Assembly: GCA_900771045.1 (NCBI GenBank)
Contig: CAAGMM010000260.1
Span: 1 to 16,906 of the forward strand
Source of the DNA: Bacteroidales bacterium
GTDB taxonomy: Bacteria > Bacteroidota > Bacteroidia > Bacteroidales > F082
Direction of reading: 5' to 3'
DNA: 16,906 nt
The notes beneath the pieces were generated by a model. The model searched no databases. It had not been told where the DNA came from and was given only the letters and a program-made list of their open reading frames with translations. Positions 5,051-13,678 of the stretch are shown here, piece after piece. The translations under genes and the position numbers were made by a program. Numbering within the stretch: position 1 is the first letter of the stretch; each line of letters opens with the position of its first letter.

Positions 5051-8000
5051 TTAATGCTTGACTATCACCTTCTTAATGAAGACTTCGTCTTCCGAACTCA
5101 TCATTTTCACGATGTAGAGTCCTGAAGGGATTTCATTTGTGTTGATTGTCACTGTTGAACCACCGCAGTCGGCCTCATCAACGGCGTAAATTTGTCTGCC
5201 GTCAATATTATAGACTGCTATCGACTTCATTTTCACGTCGTTGGCGAGTTGAATTGTGAGTCGGTCGTCAACAGGATTGGGATAAACGTTTATATTTGTC
5301 TCGTTTTCCTCACCCACGCTGTTGAAATAATACAAGTTGACTTCAATGGTCCTGTCTGACTCAACGGTAAACGTATATTCTTCATCTGTCGAGACGACGA
5401 CGCCGTCCTCAGTCCAATTTTCAAAGAAATAATGCGTGTTCGATTCGACGTAGAGGGTCACTGTCTCGCCGTATTCGTATTCGCCGGCCCCGAATGCCGT
5501 CCCACCGTCTTCAGGATTGACAGACACGCTGATAGTGAACGTTTTAAGCTCGAAGTTAGCGACTAAATCAACATCTTCCGTGACTTCAAACGTATATTCG
5601 GCTTCAGTAGAAACCTGCGAGCCGTTTTTCGTCCATTTCACAAATTGATAGCCTGTAGCCGGTGTCGCTGTGACCGTGCAGTTCTGACCGTAGTCGAATG
5701 TTCCGTCGCCTGTTATTGTTCCGCCGTTTGTCGGGTTGGCAGTCGCAGTTACTTCATACTGAATTGGTTGGAAGTTGGCAACCAAACTTACGTTTTCTGT
5801 GACTTCAAACGTATATTCAGCATTCGTTGAGACTTGTGAACCATTTTTCGTCCATTTCACAAACTGATAACCCGTTGCCGGCGTCGCGGTGACCGTGCAG
5901 CTCTGACCGTATGTAAACGTGCCGTCGCCTGTTGTCGTTCCGCCGTTTGTTGGGTTGGAAGCCGTTGTGACGTCATATTGTTTCAGTTCGAAGTTAGCCG
6001 TGAGGCTTATGTTTCCGTTCACAGTAAAGGTGTAACTCGCCGATGTCGAAACCTGATTTCCGTCTTCATCAGTCCAGTTCACGAACTGATAGCCGGTTGC
6101 CGGAGTCGCGGTGACCGTGCAGCTCTGACCGTTGTAAAACGTTCCGTCGCCCGAAGTCGTGCCGCCGTTTGTCGGATAGGCAGTCGTTGTGACGTCATAC
6201 TGCGTGCCGTCTGTGATTGCCACTGTGGTTATGTTTGAGGCTGCCGACTCGCCGCCGTAGTAATTCGTTTTGACATAATATTGATATGTTCCCAACGGAA
6301 GGTCGCTGTCGGTATATGATTTCGTATTCAAGTTGCTCGCTATCTTCGTGTCGTCGCGGTAGAGGTTGTAGGTGTATGTGCCGTCCGTTATAGACGTCTC
6401 CATCATCCAGGAATAGTTGCCGGCACTGCTTACGCTTGACCATGAGGAAACACTTTTCGATATATAGCAGGCATCGGCGGCACCTTCTCCCGAGTACAGA
6501 CAGAAGTCGGCTGGATATGGTACGGTCGCCGGGGCGCACATTATAACCCACAGGTCGGAGGTGTAGTCTATCGCCACGGGGCTGTCTATGTTGATCGTCC
6601 TAACGCTCCAGTTTCCCGACACGGTGACGGATTTCTCGTACATCTTCTCCGTAGCCCCGACGCTGTTTCCCTTGTAGATGTAGAAGGTGTACGTCCCCGC
6701 CTCTAAGGGAACCTGAAACTTGTTTATCGCCATTCCGGCGTAGTTGACGAGTTTCTCCTTAGGATAGCGTTGTCCCCAGTATGTCGCGGAACTGCCGCCG
6801 TATCCGTATGAACTTACATAGTTATTGAGGTTGGTATCGCCGTATTTCAGTGATGCCGTCTCGGGTGATGGGGCATTCCACGTCAGATTCGCGATTCTTC
6901 CCATGACCGATGCCGCTAAGTCGTACGGAGCCGGTCCGGGGAAAACCACGCTGACGTTAGCGATGTTTGACGGTTTGGAGGTGTTTCCGTCCGAAGCCAC
7001 GCTCTTGACATAATACGAATGATTTCCGTATGAGACGTCATTATCCGTATATGAGCAGGACGAAACCGATGCAATCTTGACGTTGTCTCTGTACAGTTTA
7101 TATGAAGATGCGCCTGACACGCTCGACCATTGAAGCGAGACATCTTTGCCGTCAACCAAAGCCGAAAGGCCTGTCGGAGCCGCTATACTGCTGGCAGGTT
7201 CGCAATTGATAATGATGGCGTTTTGATCATTATACATTCCGCTGCTTCCGCTGCCCGCGCCGCCGGGGCCGGGATTCAACGCGCCGATTTGGTAATACGC
7301 GTCGCAATAGCCGCTCCATCCCCAGTTGAAGTGGAAGAAGTCGTACTCGTCGTAGCCGTCACAGACGAAGGCGTGACCGCTGTTAACGCTCAAATCGGCT
7401 CCGGAATAATACAGAGGCCGTGAGGCATTCAATTCAGATTTGAGGAGGTCTATCCATTGAGTGGATGTGTAACTCCATTTGTATGCTATTGAAGTTGAGG
7501 AAGAATATGAAAAATAATTTTTCAGTGCGGTTGGCACATCCTCTGAGTAAGCACCGCTTCCGCCGGTTGTGGCAGGCCCGTAATTCATATCAACGGAAAC
7601 GCCGCAGTGATACATTAGCGTGGCGACGGCCGTCTTCTCAGCAGTCGAACTTGACGATGTACAGTTATCAGGCATATTGTCCCAGTCATATACCGTGTTG
7701 CCGAAGTTGGCGTACTGGGTGCCGAATGTGGAATGATAATACGAGTGCGAACCGGTCCCCTTGTAAGGATGCTCCCAGTATTTCATAACCTGCGCCATCG
7801 CCGTCGCAACGCAGCCAGTACATGTAGCCTCCGGACACAGGGCGTTGTACGGTTCCATTTGATCCCAGTGCGTGTGCACCAAAGGCTGCACAAACGCACG
7901 GCTCTTCGCTTCCGGAAGTTTCCCATCAAGCAGGCGGTCCCATTCGCGCTTTATCTCCGGCGACGACTTGAGATCCCTGTCTATCACGTCCTTTATCTCG

Positions 8001-8338
8001 TTTTCGTAGCCGTTAAGCCATTCGATAATGTTCGACGGCGTTCCATTAACATTGAAAGGAGCTTCGTTGGAGTAGGCAAGCACCGGGTTGGCCCTGTCGT
8101 CCGCGGAAACGATGACGAAACCATTTTCGTAATTAAAAATATAGAAGTTGTTGAAATTCAGCGTCTGGGCGACTTCCTTCAACGTAACGCCGTTGTCGGA
8201 GCCTTTGCGCAACGGCTGATTGAATTTGTTGGCAATAAATGTCTTGGCCACGGACATCGCCTTCTCGCGTCCCACGTGCTCGGCTGACGCCACGAAGACG
8301 AAAGCACAGAGGAGAAACAGTAAAAATACCTTTTTCAT
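5051..8338 (-). CDS. Secreted C10-family cysteine peptidase (streptopain/PrtT-like) with adhesin-type modules and T9SS sorting domain
   Basis: A 1095-residue exported protease. In order: a signal peptide 1-19 (cut near VASA|EH); a propeptide about 20-150 of the streptopain-inhibitor type; a C10 catalytic domain about 150-380 with catalytic C176 in TGCVATAMAQVMKYW, H322 in SGHAFVCDGYD and W339/W341 in FHFNWGWSG; FN3-like domain 385-466; a second FN3 whose first strands (470-490) and last part (652-709) are separated by a jelly-roll-like segment (about 491-650); four InlB-type B-repeats 713-1005; and a type A T9SS sorting domain from about 1016 (NVYPNPVDDRLTIQL, ending GLYIVKMMSSEDEVFIKKVIVKH). 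The family includes SpeB, PrtT and interpain, which degrade host proteins; the target here is unknown. It is probably moved across the outer membrane by T9SS and surface-anchored or released. A weak promoter match (TTG, 19 bp, TACTTTAA) lies just upstream on the minus strand. Confidence 0.92.
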   Translation of the reverse strand: MKKVFLLFLLCAFVFVASAEHVGREKAMSVAKTFIANKFNQPLRKGSDNGVTLKEVAQTLNFNNFYIFNYENGFVIVSADDRANPVLAYSNEAPFNVNGTPSNIIEWLNGYENEIKDVIDRDLKSSPEIKREWDRLLDGKLPEAKSRAFVQPLVHTHWDQMEPYNALCPEATCTGCVATAMAQVMKYWEHPYKGTGSHSYYHSTFGTQYANFGNTVYDWDNMPDNCTSSSSTAEKTAVATLMYHCGVSVDMNYGPATTGGSGAYSEDVPTALKNYFSYSSSTSIAYKWSYTSTQWIDLLKSELNASRPLYYSGADLSVNSGHAFVCDGYDEYDFFHFNWGWSGYCDAYYQIGALNPGPGGAGSGSSGMYNDQNAIIINCEPASSIAAPTGLSALVDGKDVSLQWSSVSGASSYKLYRDNVKIASVSSCSYTDNDVSYGNHSYYVKSVASDGNTSKPSNIANVSVVFPGPAPYDLAASVMGRIANLTWNAPSPETASLKYGDTNLNNYVSSYGYGGSSATYWGQRYPKEKLVNYAGMAINKFQVPLEAGTYTFYIYKGNSVGATEKMYEKSVTVSGNWSVRTINIDSPVAIDYTSDLWVIMCAPATVPYPADFCLYSGEGAADACYISKSVSSWSSVSSAGNYSWMMETSITDGTYTYNLYRDDTKIASNLNTKSYTDSDLPLGTYQYYVKTNYYGGESAASNITTVAITDGTQYDVTTTAYPTNGGTTSGDGTFYNGQSCTVTATPATGYQFVNWTDEDGNQVSTSASYTFTVNGNISLTANFELKQYDVTTASNPTNGGTTTGDGTFTYGQSCTVTATPATGYQFVKWTKNGSQVSTNAEYTFEVTENVSLVANFQPIQYEVTATANPTNGGTITGDGTFDYGQNCTVTATPATGYQFVKWTKNGSQVSTEAEYTFEVTEDVDLVANFELKTFTISVSVNPEDGGTAFGAGEYEYGETVTLYVESNTHYFFENWTEDGVVVSTDEEYTFTVESDRTIEVNLYYFNSVGEENETNINVYPNPVDDRLTIQLANDVKMKSIAVYNIDGRQIYAVDEADCGGSTVTINTNEIPSGLYIVKMMSSEDEVFIKKVIVKH
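5324..6202 (-). repeat. Four tandem InlB-type B-repeats within the C10 peptidase gene
   Basis: Four units of 73-74 codons: 6202-5981, 5980-5762, 5761-5543 and 5542-5324. Units 1-3 share NPTNGGT (YPTNGGT in unit 1), GDGTF, CTVTATPATGYQFV and the ending of an aromatic TF strand followed by ANF. Unit 4 keeps the frame (NPEDGGT, FFENWTEDG) but has diverged and lost the cysteine. Units 2 and 3 are nearly the same protein, yet their DNA differs at many third positions. Such Flg_new/InlB B-repeats usually act as stalks or adhesive spacers on surface proteins. Confidence 0.85.
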
Positions 8339-8353
8339 TTTATGAATATTTAA

Positions 8354-8374
8354 AGTAGGCTCTATTAGTTCATT
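8354..8374 (+). repeat. Degenerate copy 5 of the dispersed repeat, in the leader of the C10 gene
   Basis: Aligned by eye to the 21-bp repeat, this stretch matches at 14 of 21 positions, and the preceding TTAA fits the TTA seen before copies 3 and 4. A further TATAGAACCC at 8392-8401 matches the opposite-strand form of the repeat. Both are upstream of the C10 start at 8338. The match is weak and could be chance. Confidence 0.3.
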
Positions 8375-8478
8375 TTCAACCTCACAGGCGGTATAGAACC
8401 CGTTAACTCACCCGATAAGGCCGCTTATGATGCCGAGCCTCCAAAATCGAAAGCTGATTACGACACGTTTAGGCCGTA

Positions 8479-8527
8479 AAGTTATGATTTTTTTTTATAA
8501 CTTGATAAAACACACGATTTTTTTTTT
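8479..8527. promoter_or_regulatory. T-tract pair and small inverted repeat upstream of gldF
   Basis: AAGTTAT (8479-8485) and ATAACTT (8497-8503) form a perfect 7-bp inverted repeat around GATTTTTTTTT. A second T-run of ten follows at 8518-8527. The centres of the two T-runs are about 30 bp apart, near three helical turns, which would favour intrinsic bending. In the minus direction the tract is poly-A. The rest of the 272-bp divergent intergenic region 8339-8610 holds only the promoter below and the degenerate repeat. Confidence 0.4.
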
Positions 8528-8558
8528 GCAGATTCGAGATGGGTTCTAAAATTCTGTC

Positions 8559-8589
8559 TTTTGTTTTCCGAAAAAATTTCGTATCTTTG
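8559..8589 (+). promoter_or_regulatory. Bacteroidetes promoter of the gldF-gldG-DUF4340-gpmA-tcdA run
   Basis: TTTTG at 8559-8563 (-33 type) and TATCTTTG at 8582-8589 (-7 type) are separated by 18 bp, close to the Bacteroidetes consensus arrangement. The -7 box ends 21 bp before the gldF ATG at 8611. It is the strongest promoter match in the window and no other is obvious before 13678. Confidence 0.75.
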
Positions 8590-8610
8590 CAAATTGTCAA
8601 ATTTTGAATT

Positions 8611-9336
8611 ATGTACGCACTTTTCAGGAAAGAGATAAACAACTTCCTCAACTCCCTCATAGGGATAATGGTCATCGTGGTGTTTCTGCTCATCACGGGG
8701 CTTTTCCTCTGGGTTTTTGAAAGCGACTTCAACGTCTTGGACTTCGGTTATGCCGGCCTCGACGGTCTCTTCATCCTTGCCCCGTGGGTCTTCCTCTTCC
8801 TCGTCCCGGCTGTCACGATGCGCAGCTTCGCCGAAGAAAAACGCACCGGAACGATAGAGATGCTCGTCACCAAGCCGCTTTCCGACTGGCAGATCGTTTT
8901 GGGAAAATATGCCGCCGGCGTCGCGTTGGTGCTTCTGTCACTGATTCCCACGCTCGTCTATTTCCTTTCGGTCTCGCAACTCGCCATGCCCGTCGGTAAT
9001 GTTGACAGCGGAGGCATCTGGGGCTCCTACATCGGGCTTTTCTTCCTGTCGGCGACGTTTGTGGCGATAGGCGTCTTCTGCAGCTCCGTGACGAGCAACC
9101 AGATTCTCGCCTTCATCACCGCGATATTCCTTTGCGGATTCATCTACATCGGCTTCGAATTCATATATTCGATGTTCGGCAGAAACGACCTCTTAATAAT
9201 GCAACTCGGAATGTCGGCACACTACGGCTCAATGTCGAGAGGCGTCATCGATACACGCGACGTTATTTACTTCGTGAGCGTCTCCGCACTCTTCCTCGGA
9301 CTCGCAAAACTTTCATTATCAAGTAGAAAATGGTAA
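8611..9336 (+). CDS. gldF: ABC-2 type permease subunit GldF
   Basis: A 241-residue inner-membrane protein with about six hydrophobic segments (roughly 13-35, 51-70, 100-121, 137-157, 164-188, 216-234). The loop FAEEKRTGTIEMLVTKPLSDWQIVLGKY (73-100) is the signature of ABC-2 permeases of the NosY/GldF type. GldF works with GldG and the ATPase GldA as an ABC complex first tied to gliding in Flavobacterium; homologues also occur in many non-gliding Bacteroidales, where the substrate is unknown. gldG starts 7 bp later. No ATP-binding subunit is encoded in this window, so gldA or a substitute must lie elsewhere. The start at 8611 fits the promoter just upstream and family length. Confidence 0.9.
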   Translation: MYALFRKEINNFLNSLIGIMVIVVFLLITGLFLWVFESDFNVLDFGYAGLDGLFILAPWVFLFLVPAVTMRSFAEEKRTGTIEMLVTKPLSDWQIVLGKYAAGVALVLLSLIPTLVYFLSVSQLAMPVGNVDSGGIWGSYIGLFFLSATFVAIGVFCSSVTSNQILAFITAIFLCGFIYIGFEFIYSMFGRNDLLIMQLGMSAHYGSMSRGVIDTRDVIYFVSVSALFLGLAKLSLSSRKW

Positions 9337-9343
9337 GACGGCT

Positions 9344-11080
9344 ATGAACAAGAGAAATATCAGAAGGAACGAAGTCATTTCACTCGCAATAATGGTGGCG
9401 GCAATAATAGCGGCAAACCTTCTCGGCTCGGGGCTGTATATGCGTATCGACCTCACAACGGAAAAAAGATACACTCTGTCGGACACTTCCAAAGAAATAT
9501 TGAAAAATATTGACGACTACGTCTTCTTCAGAGTCTATCTTGAAGGTGACTTTCCCGCCGATTTCAAGAAACTGAGGAAAGAGACGAAGGAGATGCTCGA
9601 CGAGTTCCGCGCATACAGCCGCTTCATCGATTATGAGTTCATCAACCCTTCGGAAAGTGACGACCCAAACGAAAGAAGAGACACCTATAGGCTTCTGTAT
9701 CAAAGCGGTCTGAATCCGACGACGCTTTCCGACGTAACCCGCGACGGAGGCAGTCAGCAGACGATAATCTGGCCGTGCGCCCTCATCAGCTACCGCGAAA
9801 AAGAAATGCCGATCGACCTCCTCGAAGGACAAAACGGAAACAACCGCGAACAAGTCATAGAGGCCTCGACACGCAACCTCGAATTTAAGCTCATCGACGC
9901 CGTGAAGACTATGGTGAGCCGTAAAAAACCGAGCGTGGCTTTCATCGAAGGACACGGCGAACTCAACAAAGACGAAGTGATGGACATAACACGGTCGTTG
10001 GCAAAACGCTATAACGTGAAGAGAATCAGCATTGATGAGAAGATAACCTCGCTGAACAAACGCTCATACGAAGCTGACAGCAGCGTGCTTATCGTCCCAA
10101 ATTACGACGCGATAATCATTGCAAAACCGACGACGGCATTCTCCGAGAAAGACAAATTCATCATCGACCAATATATAATGTACGGCGGAAAAGTGCTTTG
10201 GCTCGTCGACCCCGTCTTCGCCACGATGGACAGCCTTAAAAGCCAGTCGTCAACGATGGGCATCGCACTTGACGTGAATATCGAAGACCAACTTTTCAAA
10301 TACGGCGTGCGGCTCAACAACAACCTCGTCCTCGACTACAACTGCGCCTCAATAGCCATCGTGACCGGACAAGTCGCCGGACAGCCCCAGATGGAGTACT
10401 ACCGCTGGTACTACTTCCCGCTCCTCAACGCCGCGACCGAAAACGACATCGTGAACAATATCAACCCCGTTAAAGCTGATTTCGTGAGCTCCATTGACGC
10501 GACGACATCCGACATCGGCATCCGCAAGACACCTCTCCTGACGACCTCCGACTACAGCAAGACGTCGGGAGCGCCGGTGCTGATTTCATTGGAAATGCTG
10601 AAAGAGCGCCCGAACCAAAGAATGTTCTCACAGAAAGGCAAAAACACGGCTTACCTGTTGGAAGGCTGTTTTGAATCGCTTTATGCGAACAGGATGACGC
10701 AGCAACTTATTGATTCTGAAGAAATTGGCTTCAAAGACAGAAGCGTTCCGACGAGTATGATAGTCGTTGCCGACGGCGACATCATCCGCAACCAGTTCGA
10801 CATCAGGCGCGGCACGCCGCTTCCGCTCGGCTACGACCAATATACCAATATGACATACGGAAACAAGGAGTTTATAAACAACGCCGTGAGTTATCTCGTC
10901 GATGGCGAAGGACTGTTGAGCGTCAAGTCGAGGGAAGTGAAAATCAGGCTTCTTGACGCGCGTAAGATACAGAGCCAATCGACCATGTGGCAGGCCGTCA
11001 ACGTCGTTGTGCCGAGTGTCGTGATAATAATTTTTGGCACGATTTTTGCCGTGATAAGAAAGAAAAAATACACAAGATGA
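9344..11080 (+). CDS. gldG: GldG, auxiliary extracytoplasmic component of the GldAFG-type ABC transporter
   Basis: A 578-residue protein with an N-terminal membrane segment at 12-31, the family signature DLTTEKRYTLSDTSKEIL (36-53), a large extracytoplasmic ABC_transp_aux region (about 40-545, including EGHGELNKDEV near 205 and YIMYGGKVLWLVDP near 280), and a C-terminal membrane helix about 548-570 followed by RKKKYTR. The two-helix topology, with the bulk outside the cytoplasm, is typical of GldG. It is preceded by gldF with a 7-bp gap, and its TGA overlaps the next ATG by 4 bp. No damage to the frame is seen. Confidence 0.9.
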   Translation: MNKRNIRRNEVISLAIMVAAIIAANLLGSGLYMRIDLTTEKRYTLSDTSKEILKNIDDYVFFRVYLEGDFPADFKKLRKETKEMLDEFRAYSRFIDYEFINPSESDDPNERRDTYRLLYQSGLNPTTLSDVTRDGGSQQTIIWPCALISYREKEMPIDLLEGQNGNNREQVIEASTRNLEFKLIDAVKTMVSRKKPSVAFIEGHGELNKDEVMDITRSLAKRYNVKRISIDEKITSLNKRSYEADSSVLIVPNYDAIIIAKPTTAFSEKDKFIIDQYIMYGGKVLWLVDPVFATMDSLKSQSSTMGIALDVNIEDQLFKYGVRLNNNLVLDYNCASIAIVTGQVAGQPQMEYYRWYYFPLLNAATENDIVNNINPVKADFVSSIDATTSDIGIRKTPLLTTSDYSKTSGAPVLISLEMLKERPNQRMFSQKGKNTAYLLEGCFESLYANRMTQQLIDSEEIGFKDRSVPTSMIVVADGDIIRNQFDIRRGTPLPLGYDQYTNMTYGNKEFINNAVSYLVDGEGLLSVKSREVKIRLLDARKIQSQSTMWQAVNVVVPSVVIIIFGTIFAVIRKKKYTR

Positions 11081-12174
11081 AACATAGACTAACCATTATC
11101 ATCATCGCCGTCGTAATAATTTTGGGTGGAGTTTTAGTTTGGAACAACCACTATCTCACCACTTTACGCGGTGATGCCGCCGATTTCACCGTCAGAGACA
11201 CGGCCTCTGTCACGAAGATGTTCTTCGCCGACAAGAATGCGAACACTACGCTCCTCCGCCGCACGGAACACGGCTGGATGGTCAACGACAAGTACGACGC
11301 GCAACAAGCACTCGTCGATGAGATCCTCTACACGCTCGACCATCCCCGCATCAGAATGCCGGTCAGCCTCGCAAGCCACGACAACGTCATCACGCGTATG
11401 GCATCGACAAATACGAAAGTAGAGATTTACCAAAATGCGCCGGCAATCAACCTTTTCAACAGAATAAGGCTTTTCTACAGGGAAAGAAAGACAAAGACTT
11501 TCTATATCGGCGACGTCACGCAGGACAATAACGGGACTTACGTCTTGAAGGAAGGCGCAGACAAAGCCTACATCGTGTATCTTCACGGCTTCCGGGGATT
11601 TATAAGCTCGCGGTTCAGCGCAAACCAGGAAGACTGGCGTTCACACAAGATAATGTCGTACAATATGGACGACATCGCCTCGTACGAATTGGAAGTCAAC
11701 AATAATCCCGAAAGAAGTTTCATTTTATCCGAAAACGGGCGTAACAGTTTCAAAATGAATCAGTTAAACGGCAACGAAATCGCTTTTGACACGCTTCGGG
11801 TGCTGAATCTCCTTACTTCTTTGAACGACATCCGTTTCGAGGCCTTCCTGAGCGATGTGGCTGAAGCACGCCGCGACTCAATCATCAATTCGCCTTATTT
11901 GGAGAAACTTACGGTGAAGGATAAGTCGGGAAAAGTGACTGAAATCAAGACTTTCAACATCAAGATAAATGCCGACGCCTTCGGTTATGTCGAAGAAAGC
12001 TGGGACGACGACCCCGACCACAAATACGCGCTCATCAACGGAAAAGACTTCGTCCTCATTCAGGATTTCGTCTTCGGGAAGCTGCTGAAGCCCGCGACTT
12101 ATTATATGAAGTCGAATGTCGAGCCCACGCAGGTCATTTATTATAAGGAGTTGGAAGAAATTCCGAGCAGATAG
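11077..12174 (+). CDS. DUF4340-type membrane-anchored protein linked to gldFG
   Basis: A 365-residue protein starting at ATG 11077, which overlaps the gldG stop (ATGA). A longer frame opens at 10987 but its extra 30 residues lie inside gldG and are not credible; the chosen start gives a clean MKHRLT plus one membrane helix (5-22). The rest is a predicted extracytoplasmic beta-rich domain, beginning DFTVRDTASVTKMFF and with KTFYIGDVTQDNNGTYVLKEG around 139-159, which recalls DUF4340 proteins. Proteins of this family often sit downstream of gldFG-like ABC genes, and the translational coupling suggests it is part of the same complex. Its precise role is unknown. Confidence 0.8.
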   Translation: MKHRLTIIIIAVVIILGGVLVWNNHYLTTLRGDAADFTVRDTASVTKMFFADKNANTTLLRRTEHGWMVNDKYDAQQALVDEILYTLDHPRIRMPVSLASHDNVITRMASTNTKVEIYQNAPAINLFNRIRLFYRERKTKTFYIGDVTQDNNGTYVLKEGADKAYIVYLHGFRGFISSRFSANQEDWRSHKIMSYNMDDIASYELEVNNNPERSFILSENGRNSFKMNQLNGNEIAFDTLRVLNLLTSLNDIRFEAFLSDVAEARRDSIINSPYLEKLTVKDKSGKVTEIKTFNIKINADAFGYVEESWDDDPDHKYALINGKDFVLIQDFVFGKLLKPATYYMKSNVEPTQVIYYKELEEIPSR

Positions 12175-12197
12175 GTTAAATTTTTAACACATTCAAT

Positions 12198-12947
12198 ATG
12201 AAAACACTGATTCTTATTCGTCACGGCGAAAGCGAATGGAACAAACTCAACTTGTTCACGGGATGGACGAATGTCGATTTGACGGAAAAAGGGATAAATG
12301 AGGCTTTTGAGGCGGGGCTTACGCTCAAGAAAGAGGGTTATCGTCCGCAAATCTGCTTCACGTCATATCTAAAACGCGCCATCAAGACGCTTAACAACGT
12401 GTTGGACGCAATGGATATGGACTGGCTGCCGGTGTTTAAGACCTGGCGTCTGAACGAGAAGAGCTACGGCGCGATACAGGGCCTAAACAAGGCCGACACC
12501 GCCAAGAAATACGGCGACGAACAGGTGAAACAATGGAGACGCGCGTATGACGTGCAGCCGCCGAGACTTGACATCAACGACGAGAGAAGTCCGCGCCGCG
12601 ACCATCGTTACGACGAAATCCCCGACGAACTGATACCGCTCACCGAGTCGCTCAAAGATACCGTGGCCCGCGTGATGCCTTATTATAACGATGTAATTAT
12701 CAAAGCATTTGAGAAAAACGACCAGATTTTAGTCGTCGCACACGGCAACAGTCTGAGGGGAATCGTGAAGGAGCTCCGCGGAATGACCAACGACGAAATC
12801 ATCAACTTCAACATACCGACCGGAATACCATACGTCTTCGATTTTGACGACGATATGAAACTCTTGGGACATAAGTTCCTCGGTGACCCGGAAGTCATTG
12901 CGAAGCTAATGGAAAGCGTTGCAAATCAAGGAAAAGCGGCGAAATAA
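12198..12947 (+). CDS. gpmA: 2,3-bisphosphoglycerate-dependent phosphoglycerate mutase
   Basis: A 249-residue cytoplasmic enzyme that interconverts 3- and 2-phosphoglycerate in glycolysis and gluconeogenesis. The catalytic phosphohistidine is H9 in LIRHGESEWN, followed by FTGWTNVDLTEKG (20-32). The acid E87 lies in LNEKSYGA, and the second histidine is H182 in VAHGNSLRG. The length matches E. coli GpmA (about 250). It starts 23 bp after the DUF4340 gene, with no promoter box recognised between, and ends 2 bp before tcdA. Confidence 0.97.
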   Translation: MKTLILIRHGESEWNKLNLFTGWTNVDLTEKGINEAFEAGLTLKKEGYRPQICFTSYLKRAIKTLNNVLDAMDMDWLPVFKTWRLNEKSYGAIQGLNKADTAKKYGDEQVKQWRRAYDVQPPRLDINDERSPRRDHRYDEIPDELIPLTESLKDTVARVMPYYNDVIIKAFEKNDQILVVAHGNSLRGIVKELRGMTNDEIINFNIPTGIPYVFDFDDDMKLLGHKFLGDPEVIAKLMESVANQGKAAK

Positions 12948-12949
12948 CG

Positions 12950-13678
12950 ATGAGAGTCGGTTCAGAGTGGCAGGACAGGACGCGGCTTCTGATTGGTGAC
13001 GAAGGTTTGGAAAGACTACGTAATGCTAATGTTATGGTTGCGGGACTCGGCGGCGTAGGTGCCTACGCCGCCGAGCAACTCGCCCGCGCCGGCATCGGCA
13101 AAATGACCATCATCGACAGCGACATTGTCAATACGACAAATAAAAACCGACAACTCATCGCATTAGACGGCACCATAGGGAGGAAAAAAGTCGAAGTGAT
13201 GGCTGAACGCATCCGCGACATCAACCCCGACATCGAACTTGAGCCTCTCGACATCTATCTGAAAGACCAGAACATCATCGACATCACGGCACGCCCTTTC
13301 GACTTCATCGTTGACGCCATCGACACGATGGCCCCGAAAGTCTTCCTGCTTTATTACGCCGTGCAGAACAAACGGAACATCGTGAGCTGCATGGGAGCCG
13401 GCGGCCGTTTTCATCCCGAAAAAATTGAGATAACCGACATCTCCAAATCATACAACTGCCGACTTGCCTTTTATATAAGGAAAAGGCTTCATCATTTGGG
13501 CATCCGCGACGGCATCACGGTCGTCTTCTCGCCTGAAAAAGTCGATGACAAGGCGGTCACGGTGGAAGAAGAACAGACGGCGAACAAGGTGGCGACGGTT
13601 GGCACCATTTCATACATGCCGGCCGTCTTCGGATGTTTCTGCGCGTCACACGTGATAAACAGCATCCTCAGCCGGTGA
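12950..13678 (+). CDS. tcdA: tRNA threonylcarbamoyladenosine dehydratase (TcdA/CsdL, ThiF-like)
   Basis: A 242-residue E1-like enzyme that uses ATP to cyclise t6A37 in tRNA to ct6A. Visible marks are the nucleotide loop GLGGVG (32-37), D56 in IIDSD, NKNRQ (64-68), K79 and VDAIDTMAPK (121-130). The C-terminal part TVGTISYMPAVFGCFCASHVI is typical of this branch of the ThiF family and not of MoeB or ThiF themselves. It is somewhat shorter than the E. coli protein (about 268). Its last 11 bp overlap the convergent zinc-ribbon gene. Confidence 0.92.
   Translation: MRVGSEWQDRTRLLIGDEGLERLRNANVMVAGLGGVGAYAAEQLARAGIGKMTIIDSDIVNTTNKNRQLIALDGTIGRKKVEVMAERIRDINPDIELEPLDIYLKDQNIIDITARPFDFIVDAIDTMAPKVFLLYYAVQNKRNIVSCMGAGGRFHPEKIEITDISKSYNCRLAFYIRKRLHHLGIRDGITVVFSPEKVDDKAVTVEEEQTANKVATVGTISYMPAVFGCFCASHVINSILSR

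Noticed and set aside
7733..8287. Long plus-strand frame opposite the C10 peptidase start
   Set aside because: Arginine- and valine-rich shadow of the C10 gene with no family features. The opposite strand has a signal peptide and catalytic motifs.
8350..8379. Minus-strand promoter for the C10 gene (TTG, 19 bp, TACTTTAA)
   Set aside because: The spacing fits but the -7 part lacks the TTTG end and lies only 12 bp from the ATG; too weak to list as a feature.
10987..11076. Longer start for the DUF4340 gene adding 30 residues
   Set aside because: The extension lies wholly inside gldG in another frame and is basic and cysteine-rich. The ATG at 11077 gives a clean membrane-anchor N-terminus and the usual ATGA overlap.
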